Below are positions 19,685 through 30,529 of a stretch of 60,000 nucleotides of DNA, one piece after another. The stretch's first letter is position 1, and each line of letters starts with the position of its first letter. The position numbers were made by a program, and so were the translations under genes. A model generated the notes under the pieces. It was not told the DNA's origin and ran no database searches. It saw nothing but the letters and a program-made list of their open reading frames with translations. Origin of the DNA: Cryptomeria japonica (Eukaryota; Streptophyta; Pinopsida; Cupressales; Cupressaceae); assembly GCF_030272615.1 (NCBI RefSeq), contig NC_081408.1, forward strand, positions 201,154,341 to 201,214,340, given 5' to 3'.

Positions 19685-20664
19685 GAATATGGTTCTGTAA
19701 TGTCATTAATTACACCCTATGAAATTTCACTTTCAATAACCCTTCACTTTAGTTACAATCAAGAAAATTATATTTCTTAACCTTAAATCTGATCCAACAC
19801 ATCCCTTGACATCTTGTATGACTAATTCCTCAATAGTTAGGTCCAAATTTCCCTTCAACATATGCATGTCTTGGAGATGTTTGTACATGAGACTAGCATC
19901 TCATGAATATCTATAACTATGTTATTCAATGGGACATTACACTTTCTACATTCTCACAATGTAACACCTCTACCAACCTACACCAATCTTGAGTTCCATT
20001 TTTTGTTGCCTAGTCCTTTCCATTTCACCTTCAAATCCATTTTTTGAGCATTATCATATATTCTTCTTACTTTCTATCATTTACCTTACATTATACAATA
20101 CTTTATTGCTCTTACTTTCATTCATGACACCATATACACTCCATTACCTTTCATCATTATTCTTCCTACAATGACTCCTTGCTATTTCATTGTCATATCA
20201 TCTTAAGATAATTGCTAATCTAGAGTTTCTCAGTTCTTCATTGCACTAGTAGTTTGTCTACCTTGCGTGCTTGGGAGTGGTAGTTCTCTTAGGCTCTTTT
20301 GCATATTATCTCATATTATCATATTATTTGTCTATTCCTTTATGTTTCTTTATATCAATATTTTCTAAGGCTATCCATGGAGGTGGAAACACCAACATGG
20401 AGGTTTCACCAATGAAAATTCCTATAGAGTCACCCAACATTTTTTCTTTGGTCTCATATGTGTAGTTATAGGTGGAGAGAATCTTCAACTTTGTTGGAAC
20501 TACATAATATTGATTAATGATATATTAAACCTCTCTAACATTTTTTAATCTTAATTAATTTATATATATTCTAGTTCTTTATATTAGTATGCATCATATT
20601 TTATAATATTTAGGCTTTAGAATGCAATATAGATAATTATGTATTTACTATGGTAGCCTTTGTT
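19685..20664. other. unassigned AT-rich sequence, possibly the first part of an old LTR
   Basis: No convincing ORF; the longest frames are 60-65 aa and hydrophobic. A TGTAATGTCATTAATTACACC string near 19695 could be an LTR start whose end (CTCTACA) lies at 40116 beyond C4 and G2, because the TG-old primer site follows there. This is conjecture from matching TGTA/TACA ends only. Confidence 0.25.
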
Positions 20665-21826
20665 TGTTAGGCCCAATATGGAAAGCTAATGTACTGAGAG
20701 GGGAGGGGTGAATCAGTACTCCAAAACTTTTCTTGAATAATAACTTTACTGTTATGCATAAATAGAATAGTGCAATAACATAAAATAAACTTAAAACAAA
20801 TAGATAACAATCATACATGATTCACTCCATAACACATATATTTTGGTTATGCAGAAACTCTTGGTTAGAGAGAAAAACTGTGGTGGGGATGGCACCCACA
20901 ACTTCACTACTGCAATAATAAAGAATGCTCGGTTAGAGCTACATTTAGCTATTTCTGATAGCTTACCCTATTAGGAGTAACAAGATCTATTAGATCTACC
21001 TTGCTAAAGGATTTTACAACATTTATTCTGAATGCTGCACCTGGTTAGAGGTTTTACAATTTATAGACTTGATTAGAGTCTTTTACCCTGTTAAAGGTTT
21101 CTCTTTCAATCTTCACAATATTACAATAAAATCATTACAAATATCTACAACTTTACATCTAAAATGTTATAGCAAATTCTATGTGCGTAGAATAAGATTA
21201 CCTTTCTTATAGCATACCTCAGTAACCCATATAGTAGCTCGGTAAACCCTTCTATTTACTCTGTTCTTTGACTGTTCTCTGAAAACCTTCTCGGTGACCT
21301 TTGTGTCTCTATAACAGTCTTCCTTCATACATACATGCACACACCTTGCTCTTAACTCATGCTGTATAAATAGATCTCTTAAAGCGGTGATCCAATTCAT
21401 TGCTTCGATCTTACAAACAAGATTCCTCGAATGAATAACTAAACAAAATATTTCATTGGTTAGATTGTCCTTGTAATCATACACAATCTTTTGGTGCAAT
21501 TTCCAATGTAATAATGGTTAGATGTGCCTTGATCTTGTAACACATTTTTATATGCATGTCCAAGTTCAATGTATCTGGCAACACATTTCACTTGGTGTAT
21601 GTCAACTCGGTGTGTCATCTTTACTGCTCGGTAGTCTCAAAAAGATACTCGGTAGATAGCTCGGTGTATACTATGTTTTGTAACTACTTTCTTCTGTAAC
21701 CGACTAGACTATGCATACCAACTTCTCTGTGTGTACCAACTGCATGATTCGGTAGTGCTTAATCGACTAGAATATATAGTATGACTTTGAATATAAAAAC
21801 TAATGGAAACTTGATAAGTAGTAACA
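20665..21826 (-). repeat. 3' LTR of C4
   Basis: 1162 bp; on the minus strand it runs TGTTACTACTTATC to GGGCCTAACA. It carries hairpins with the same loop family as Cop2, read on minus: ACCT-CTAACC-AGGT (about 21051), CCT-TTAGCA-AGG, GCTC-TAACC-GAGC (about 20930) and CCT-TTAACA-GGG. It also has the GTGGG...CCCCAC block and CAGTTTTTCTC. AGAGGGGAGGGGTGAATCA (20695-20713 on plus) is the C-rich terminal motif in reverse. Confidence 0.9.
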
Positions 21827-22170
21827 ATCTCCCCTTTTGACATTAGTTGAGATGTTTGACAAAAACTACTTTCAAAGTCATAACTCAAAAATCTATATAC
21901 TTGCAAAATGACTACAATTGACAATATATACAATAGTAAATGAAATAGTATATTCAGATATACTCCCCTTATCATTATACTGTACATAACTCTTATTTTG
22001 CATGCTCGGTTCTGTGCTTGTGTGCTCTGCTTGCTCTGCATACTCTGCTCAGTATACTCCCCTATATACAATACTCAAAACTGTATTATCAAAACTGTAT
22101 CACTCCCTAAATATAGTATATTACTCCCCTTATGTAGTATTACTCCCCTTTTTTGACAAACATCAAAAAC
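21827..22170 (-). other. C4 3' untranslated region with multiple polypurine tracts
   Basis: Read on minus: AAAAAAGGGGAGTAATAC, ATAAGGGGAGTAATATAC, TATAGGGGAGTATAC, ATAAGGGGAGTATATC and, next to the LTR, GTCAAAAGGGGAGATTG. Five tracts in about 340 bp parallel Cop1 and Cop2. Otherwise non-coding. Confidence 0.8.
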
Positions 22171-22178
22171 TTAATTTC

Positions 22179-25100
22179 CATCCGGGGGTGGTAACTGATC
22201 AAAAATAGATTTATACTTCTTTCGGGTGTCGGTGAGTGCAACTGAGAGTGCATCCTTTACACTTTCCATTAAAGAATTTTGTGCTTGAATATCAGCCAAT
22301 AGTGATATTAAGCCATCAAGAGTGCTTTCCTCTTGTGTAGTAGAGAGGCGTGTAGCTCGATTAATCTGTTCTTGAACTAATGAGAGATGAGGAAGGAATA
22401 ATGTCTGGAGGGTCATTTATATCCATCCTGATCTTATGCTCTTCATTTCTGAGTTCTAATTGTTGAGCCATGAGCTGTTGAAGCTTGATATAAAAATTCT
22501 GAACTGAATTTGGCTCTGTGGTCAACTTAGTTGAGAGATCGGTGATCTCTTTCTCAATTGCATCAGTTTTATTCTTGATATCTTTAATGAATAAGGAAAA
22601 TGTACAAATTTTTTGAAATAAATAAAGAATATGCTTTAGTTGAGGGGACATCTCAGCAATGAATTTGACAAGCTTGACTTTTCCTATAGCTAGAGCTTTT
22701 TGTACCTCTTCAATCATTTTTGCAGTAAGCTCTTTTTCTTTTAACTTGCTCAAGTATTCAGATGCATCAACTCTAGATGTTTCTATTTGATTAAGGAGTT
22801 CATCCAATTGAATGTGGATGCCTACATCGGTTGACACTGTAGCTGATGGTAGCATTTTTGTTAGCAATGTCTTCACCTTCTATAATACTTTATTCTTATT
22901 TTGAATGACCATCTATTTTTCTTTTTCGGCCTTTGCTTTGCATAGTTCATTGAAATCAATAAGTGCTTGCCCCTTTAATTTTGAGATATCCATATTGGGC
23001 AACACTACTGGTTTAGTCAAGTCAACTTTAAAACTATGCTTTTTCACTTTCTTCTCTTTGCCTTTGGTCGGTTGTACCAAGACAATTTCTTGTGAGGCTT
23101 GCTGACCCTCGGTAGGTTGCTCAGTAGATGCAACACTTTGGTCTGTTCCTGTAGCTGTTGTGGTGTCCTTAGGTGTCTCGGTACTAGGGGTCTTAGCTGC
23201 TACATTCTCAGTGCTTGACGGTGCTTGAGAGGTCTTTTCTTGAGTTGTACCTTCTGCTGCTTCAGACTGGTGACCTTCAGTGGCTTGTGTTGTATCTTTG
23301 GGTACTTCGGTAGAGACAGGTGGCTTGACCAGTGGATAAGGCTGAACTTGTACTATCACAGATTCACTAGATACAAGTTTTGCATAGGTAGTGCCTTCTA
23401 TCATTTCCTGCTCCGGTGATTCTACATCCATGACATCTTCATCATTTTGAATAGTGTCAGCCGAGTCTTGCTCAGTAGAATTAGGACCTTGCTCGGTGAC
23501 ATCAACAATTTCAACATGAGATTGTTCACTAACATCTTTTAGTTTGAATATTTCCTGCCATTTGGCTTTTGTCTCATTTTCTACATCAATATATAGCCCA
23601 TTCATCAATTTTAAGGCTCTCTGTTTGACAAAAAAATTCGAATTATAGGTTGTCAAATGCTCCTTTATTTCTACTACAGACATATCAAGAAATAGATGGA
23701 CTAGACTTCGTTCTCTAATTTGTTTCTCTGAGTCCATTGCATATTTCCACCTATTATCAATATGTAAGTACAATTCACTCGAAAGTGACTTTACTAGTTC
23801 TAATGGAGCTAGCCAAAACTTTAGAAGTGTGCAAATGACAGCTTCTTCAATTTGTCGCTTCTCATCATTATTCCTAGTCTCATACTTGACATATCTAAAT
23901 CCTGCAAATCCACCATATTCTTTAAGATTGGCACAAAAGTTTTCAACACTATGAATATTTACCTTCTTGCTTTTTACAATCTGGAATTTGTTGGCATCTT
24001 CTGGTTCTGTATCACTAGACTCTTTTGCCAAAATGAGTCTCCAAGTAGATTTCTTGTAGGTTTTTGTTACCTTGGGAATAGTAACACTCTTTTGTTTCTT
24101 ACTCGGTGATGCAGTTGATGCTCTAGTGTTGGGTCTCTTTGTTGGTGGAGTCGATAGGGCCTTTGTAGTGTCCAGTTTCTTTCTTTTTAACACTTTACCC
24201 TTAGGCAGGTGTAGAGGAGGATTCTTCTCCGAATTTCTCAGATAAAACCTTTATCATCTTTGTAGCCTTTCTTGTAGCTTTAGGTACTACAATGCTCATT
24301 TTCACCTTTTCCTTAACTTTTTCATAAGTTCCATATCTTAGTTCAGTAGCATGCCTTGGCAGTGTGAGATATGCATCAATTTGCTATTATGTGATATCAT
24401 AGTCAATCTCGTAACCCATTGGTGGAAAAGATTGAGTCCTTGGTTTTACAGAATTCACATAGCAATAATCGTTGTCTGCCTCAAAACATATATCATCCTT
24501 ATATTTCTCTACCAGCTATGGTGGAATCCTGTACCTGTTGTGCATATTTTCTTGAAATTTGCTGAAGTAGTCATCCATGATATCATTAAAATTATCTCCC
24601 AATTTCTTGATAAAGTCATTAATTTGATGGGTGATTGGTCAGTGTAGCTCCCAAACTAATTTACCAACTGAGGGAGAGAACTTCTCAAAGTAGAAAAACA
24701 TGCATACAAGAAGTGAACCAAACTTTAGTGTATTTGCCGAGTTGTTCTTCTTCGGCTTCCTTATTGTGTTCAGGTTCTCAAACAAGTTTTTCAATAACAC
24801 TTCACATAAATCTACTTTCATTCCCTTTTTCACTATTTTGTAGGCTAAGTCAACTATTGCACAGGGTACACTATTTTCCCTTGCTGATTGGAAGAAACAG
24901 TAACCAATTACTCTAATTGCAAATTTCAGTTTTGCATCAGTGACACTATTTAGTTTCAGTCCTCGGTAATCAGATTCTACTCTAGTTAAACTAATTAACT
25001 CCTTCTGTGATATCATTTTTTGTGCTTGTGCATGATCATATATAGGATATTCGATGATCACATGAATGATTTCCTTAGTGATTTTGAATGGTTGTTCCTC

Positions 25101-25460
25101 TAGCCACACAAAATCATCATGAACTCTGCTTAAAATGAACTTAACCCACTAGGGTTTGAATACACGGGGATAGGTTAGGGCTTCAGTTAATCCCTTGATT
25201 TTGATATGCTCGTACTTGCTATCTATTTTGCTATCGGTACATAGCTCATCATATGTGTCACTAATCTCAACATGACCGAGTTCTTCAACACGACATTTAG
25301 TGAAGAATCTAACATCTTCGACTAACAAGACTCAATCTGGGATGAGTGAAAAGGCAGTTTTGTCATCCGATTCAGAGGTGACTTTAGGAGTCAAAGTGTA
25401 TTTCAAAGATGGCTTCTCCACATTCTTGACAACTATGGGATCTTGGATCTTGGGTGCCAT
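22179..25460 (-). pseudogene. C4 ORF2: long unrecognised protein, broken
   Basis: Starts at the ATG at 25460 (MAPKIQDPIVVKNVEKPSLKY). Main open segments are 25109-24639, 24193-22913, 22876-22361 and 22416-22171. There are several stops (including TGA near 25330 and two TAG between 22877 and 22915) and two frame changes. N-terminal third: globular, with LEEQPFKITKEIIHVIIEYP and LKFGSLLVCMFFYFEKFSP, loosely like the plant transposon-protein domain called Transposase_32, but I am not sure. Middle: Lys-rich start (MLKRKKLDTTKALSTPPTKR), a globular part (VENFCANLKEYGGFAGFRYVKY), then a Ser/Thr/Glu/Gln-rich disordered stretch. C-terminus: coiled-coil-like. It contains no polymerase, integrase or protease motif. 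Confidence 0.6.
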
Positions 25461-26053
25461 TTGTAAATTTCAGATAAAACTTAGCAAACTATCCTTAGGG
25501 TTTGACAGTTTACAAACGATAGACGCTTCACACTTGGTAGATAATAGCAATTTGACAAGATCGGAAAACTAGCTTAACAGTGTGATGAGATTTGATGTAA
25601 ATACCTTGGATTCGCTTTGAATGAAGTTTGATTGCCTTGATTCACTCTGCTCTACTCTCTTGAAAACTTGGTGAATGAAAATGACCGCGAAAATAACTTT
25701 AAGTACACAAAATACCTTATCGGGCTCTGTGCGGGTTAGGTCAAAACATTAAATGCACTTGGTTTACCTTTAACCGATTTACTCTCATTTCTTTCATTTT
25801 AACTGAGTAACCAAATTTCCTTCATTTACCGACTTGATAGGCTTCCTGTATTCACCGAATTGACAGGATTCCTGTAAAGTACTTTTGATAGAATTTCAAA
25901 CCTACTAATGCATCTTAACTATGCATATTTTGAATTTTGTACATACTAGAATAGGAACTATTATGATTTTAACCTTTAGAGAATGCAGTCCCTTCATACC
26001 TTTTATGATTAATTTGGAATAGGTGCACCTAACTCGGTAGGTAAGGTGCTTTC
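25461..26053 (-). other. spacer between C4 ORF1 and ORF2
   Basis: About 590 bp, AT-rich, with CCGAGTT/CTCGGTA-type words common in this family but no ORF or structure I can support. Confidence 0.5.
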
Positions 26054-27214
26054 TTAATCTGACATGATTTCCTTCTTTTTCCAAATCATCTTGAATTTTT
26101 CTTTTATCTCTTTAGTGTCTCCTCTAGGTTGATCTCTACAATCTCCAGCTAAATGTCCATCTTCGTGACAATGAAAACATGCCATACCAAGATTTCTCCA
26201 TGATCTTCGGTTGTTCATTCCAAACCTTATAAAATAGTTGGCACTTATATGCCCATATCTTCCACAACATTCACACCATATTCTTGTATTGTAATCCCAT
26301 GGTACTGCTGCATATTGTCGGTAAGGATTTGTGTGAGTTCAGTAACCTCTAGTGTTTGCTCGGTGTGTAGACCATATGTGATTCTTTTGCTTAAACCAAC
26401 ACTTCTCGGTACTATGTCCATATCTATTGTAGTTTTTACAAAACCCTTTGAATTTTGCCTTCTGATAGTTGTTAACAGACTTTGTCCTACATTGATTAGA
26501 TGTGTGACCATATTTATTGCAATTGTAACAATAATCATTTGACTTAGTGATATTCGATTGCTTACCTTTTCTGATCTGGCATATGTTGGCAGTATGACCT
26601 TGATTTCCACAGTAGTAGCAAATAGGCTTCTTCCTTTTGATTTCATAACTTTTCTTCAATTTTTCTTTGGATTTCTTCTCTGTTTCAAGTTCATCGGTCA
26701 ACCTTGATACTTCAAGTCTCAATGCTTGATTCTCATCATTCTTCATAATTGCTTCATGATGTGCATAACCTAGTTGATCTGTCATATTTTGTTGAATCCC
26801 AGTTAACCTTATGATTTCATCATTCTTATCAGATACTAACATTTCAAGTTGTTGTTTCTCTCTTTGTAGATCTCTTGCTTTATCCTTAACTGTCCTTAAT
26901 GCATCTAGATTTTCAGTCATTTGTGTGCTGAAATGTTCATGTTCTCTTTTCATTTCTTTTAGTTGATTAGCCAATGCTTTGTTCTTTTCTTTCAATACTC
27001 CAATCATTTCTTTAGTTTCTTTAGATATATTGTTCTCAGATGATGTCTCAATTTGTTCCACTAACTCTTGAGAATCCTGCAAGTCATCAGATAATCTTCT
27101 TCTTACTTTCAGAGATTTTTGCATTTGCCTTTGCATGTCTGCAATCACTTGATTTGCATGATCTAGCTCTTCTTACAGATGCACAATCATCCAAGATTGT
27201 TTATAGCCTTCCAT
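26054..27214 (-). pseudogene. C4 ORF1: coiled-coil protein with five zinc knuckles
   Basis: One frame from the ATG at 27214 (MEGYKQSWM) to a TAA at 26054, about 386 codons, with two premature stops: a TAA about 13 codons in and a TGA at 26339. Residues about 15-190 are a long coiled coil (KEMIGVLKEKNKALANQLKEM and LRLEVSRLTDELETEKKSKE). Then follow five knuckles: CYYCGNQGHTANIC, CYNCNKYGHTSNQC, CKNYNRYGHSTEKC (second Cys replaced by Tyr), CECCGRYGHISANY (last Cys replaced by Tyr) and CFHCHEDGHLAGDC. The usual Copia UBN2 gag part is absent. It could bind element RNA as a Gag substitute or accessory. Motifs are certain; the function is inferred. Confidence 0.75.
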
Positions 27215-27262
27215 TGATCAGATCTTTCTCTTTAGGTAGTTAAACCATTTTCCAAGATTCAA

Positions 27263-27274
27263 GCTCTGATACCA
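27263..27274 (-). other. primer-binding site of C4 (initiator tRNA-Met type)
   Basis: The minus strand reads TGGTATCAGAGC two bases inside the 5' LTR, identical to the Cop2 site. Confidence 0.92.
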
Positions 27275-27276
27275 AT

Positions 27277-28438
27277 TGTGAGGCCCAATATGGAAAGATA
27301 ATGTACTGAGAGGGGAGGGGTGAATCAGTACTCCAATACTTTTCTTGAATTATAACTTTAATGTTATGCATAAATAGAATAGTGCAGTAACATAAAATAA
27401 AGTTAAAACAAATAGATAACAATCATACATGATTCACTCCATAACACATATATTTTGGTTATGCAGAAACTCTTGGTTAGAGAGAAAAATTGCGGTGGGG
27501 ATGGCACCCACAACTTCACTACTGCAATAATAAAGAATGCTCGGTTAGAGCTACATTTAGCTATTTCTGATAGCTTGCCCTGTTAGGAGTAACAAGATCT
27601 ATTAGATCTACTTTGCTAAAGGATTTTACAACATTTATTCTGAATGCTGCACCTGGTTAGAGGTTTTACAATTTATAGACTTGATTAGAGTCTTTTACCC
27701 TGTTAAAGGTTTCTCTTTCAATCTTCACAATATTACAATAAAATCATTACAAATATCTGTAACTTTACATCTAAAATGTTATAGCAGATTCTATGTGCTT
27801 AGAATAAGATTACCTTGCTTATAGCATACCTCGGTAACCCATAGAGTAACTCAGTAAACCCTTCTATTTACTTTGTTCTTCGACTATTCTCTGAAAACCT
27901 TCTCTGTGACCTTTGTGTCTCTGTAACAGTCTTCCTTCATACATACATGCACACACCTTGCTCTTAACTCATGCTGTATAAATAGATCTCTTAAAACGGT
28001 GATCCAATTCATTACTTGTATCTTACAAACAAGATTCCTCGAATGAATAACTAAACAAAATATTTCATTGGTTAGATTGTCCTTGTAATCATACACAATC
28101 TTCTGGTACAATTTCCAATGTAATAACGGTTAGATGTGTCTTTATCTTGTAACACATTTTCATATGCATGTCCAAGTTCAATGTATCTGGTAACACATTT
28201 CACTCGGTGTATGTCAACTCGGTTTGTCATCTTTACTGCTCGGTAGTCTCAAAAAGATACTCGATAGACAGTTCGGTGTATACTGTATTCTGTAACTGCT
28301 TTCTTCTATAACCGACTAGACTATGCATACCGACTTCTCTGTGTGTACCGACTGCATGATTCGATAGTGCTTAACTGACTAGAATATATAGTATGACTTT
28401 GAATATAAAAACTAATGGCAGCTTGATAAGTAGTAAAA
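27277..28438 (-). repeat. 5' LTR of C4
   Basis: Collinear with 20665-21826. Its outer end reads AGTAGTAAAA where the other LTR has AGTAGTAACA, and the G2 LTR sequence begins without a gap (shared AAA at 28436-28438). The expected terminal CA is therefore mutated or lost. Confidence 0.85.
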
Positions 28439-29723
28439 TCATCATAAGCAATATAAACATACTAATCAATAGCTCAATCACGAAAACTTAAATGTAATGA
28501 TCTATCCTAAACACACTCAATAAAGACATAAAGATGAAACATTCAAAACTAAATACTATGCAAACCAAATGTAGATCTGAATGCTTCCTTCATGCGGCTC
28601 CATTGTTCTTCTTTCCTCTCCAAATAGCCTTTGTTTGTGGATCTCACCTTCAAGTGCATACACATGAGATGAAAGAAAATAGACAAGATTATGGCGCAAG
28701 AGTACTCGAAATGTGATTTGACAAAGTAATTAGAAATTTAATAGTCTGATTAGGGGTCAAGAATCAAGGGATTTGAGTGAAGAAATTCATCCAATTTATA
28801 GAAAAATTGGAGAGATGACAAGATTAGCATGATTCAATTCAAATGGAAATTGCAAATCAATTATGTCAATTATGACAAATTATGCACTTTCTATGCAAAA
28901 TTTGTTGATTGATGATTTATGACAATTTATGACAAATTTCTATGTCAAAAATTGATTGATTGTCAATTATGACAAATTATGACAAATTTCTATGTCATTC
29001 CCATGAATTTAGGAGAGAAATAGGAGGAAATGAAATTAAGAATTTAGAAAATTGGAAAATTAGAAATGAGGAATTAAGAAATTAGAAAATTAAGAAATTG
29101 ATGGAAATTAGAAATTAGGTAAATTAATTAATAATCTTTCATTTATTAATTAATTCACAAAGAGGAATAATTAGCCAATTAAATGAACATTTAATTGTGA
29201 CAAGAAGACTTAGGATAAAATAAATAAATTATTAATCCTAAAGGGAGAAATGACAAACAAGATTAAATGAATAAATCATAAAACCTTGGAAGATGAATTA
29301 GAAATGCAAGGACGACAATTAGGTCTTGATGTAAGATTGATTTGATATCGATTCGATCATGATTTTGGATTGATAAATGATTTGATTGATAAATGCACCG
29401 AGGAACAATGACAAATTGATCCAAATTGACATGATTGAAGAGGATGACGATCGATGTCAAATCGATCGTAAAACGAGGAGATTGACAAGTTGATAAGAGA
29501 TTGACAAGATCGACCAAATTCATGATTAAAGATTGTTATCGACAAGACCAAATTCGAAAGCGATAAATGAAGAATGCAGAAGAAAGACTCGATGTTCGCA
29601 AATGATAAAAACCAAGTGCGTGACATAGGAGAAATGTTAATGCGACACAAAAACCTAAAATGAGGCAATGTGCAAATGTTAAAGTATGACTCCGCAAGCG
29701 TTGACCATTTTTAGGTGTCTACA
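28436..29723 (-). repeat. 3' LTR of G2 (outer 18 bp missing)
   Basis: Matches 38539-39826 base for base except about seven differences. The first 18 bp of the other copy (TGTACGTTAGGAAATAGG) are absent, because the C4 LTR abuts here. It contains AT-rich imperfect repeats of a TTATGACAAATTTCTATGTC type (28870-29000) and GAAATTAAGAAATTAG-like runs (29040-29110). Confidence 0.9.
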
Positions 29724-29740
29724 TTTTGCCCCTCTTTGAG
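29724..29740 (-). other. polypurine tract of G2
   Basis: The minus strand reads CTCAAAGAGGGGCAAAA immediately before the 3' LTR. Confidence 0.75.
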
Positions 29741-30529
29741 ACAATGCGATTTTAAGCATTGTTTCAAAGAACAGTAATGAAAATGCCCCAAACAATAATA
29801 ATGACATATACATGCCCCCTCGAGGAATTGGCCGGAAACGTGCAGAAAAGAGGCCAATTGATCGATAAAAATGACAGGATCGAACGGACTGACAATCAGA
29901 GATCGGATGCATGAAGGACAAGCAATTGAATACACAAAAGACCGTGACCAACATAAGATGGAGAGGGTGCACGTCCATCTATGCACTGACAAAGATCTAT
30001 AAATGAGACCAAGAGAGTGACAATTTGCTCATTTGCACTAGACAAAGAGGAGGATTTGTTGCTCTGGAAAAGGACACTTGCAGAGAGATGGCGAACATTC
30101 CAATGGCGGATCACCTCAGAGAATGTGTACACACTTTTAGACAACCAGACGACGTAGGAGCAGCGGTATGGATCTCAAAAACCCATATTTTCAATTTCAT
30201 GAATTTTGATCGCTTGCGAGACATTGCAGGGCCCACAGGGGATGCAGAAACTAACTTCTGCGCCAGTGTAGGGTGAATCCTGTGCTTGTGTGAGGTCTTC
30301 TGCGCTTGTGTAGGGAGACACAAGCACAGGTTACCTGACATAGGTGTAGGTTACCTTACATAGGCGCAATTGTGCAATGGTGGATCAATTTGGGTTCGAA
30401 ACTGCATGCAAATGATCCGAAAAAAGGGGACAAGGGTAGGATAGGTTAGAGTAGATGAAAAACACCCTGAGTTGGACATGAAAATGAGGAAATGCAACCC
30501 ATAGGAGCAAACCCTAATATTGACAAAAT
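29741..30529. other. G2 region between polypurine tract and PMD gene
   Basis: Non-coding. An inverted repeat, CCTGTGCTTGTGT (30279-30291) and ACACAAGCACAGG (30318-30330), has perfect 13-bp arms and a 26-base gap. Related CTGCGCTTGTGT words lie around it (30258, 30300). The same word family, as ACACAAGCGCAG, forms an array near the other end of G2 (38285-38398). It lies upstream of the PMD start and could hold its promoter, but no TATA box can be singled out. Confidence 0.55.

Larger units (their letters stand above)
20665..28438 (-). mobile_element. C4: non-autonomous Sirevirus-like element with a zinc-knuckle-array protein and a long novel ORF
   Basis: Minus-strand element: 5' LTR (28438-27277), iMet-type primer site, ORF1 (coiled coil plus five knuckles), spacer, ORF2 (about 1,100 codons, broken), multiple polypurine tracts, and 3' LTR (21826-20665). 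No protease, integrase, RT or RNase H motif is visible in any frame. Primer site, polypurine tracts, LTR module and hairpin ladder are all Sirevirus-like, so enzymes were presumably supplied in trans. The LTRs are similar but clearly diverged. Flanks do not give a clean target duplication. Confidence 0.8.

Noticed and set aside
29263-30144. Several minus-strand ORFs of 80-100 aa in the G2 LTR and next to it
   Set aside because: Low-complexity, recur identically in the other LTR (39460-39771), no known domain; LTR non-coding sequence is the simpler explanation.
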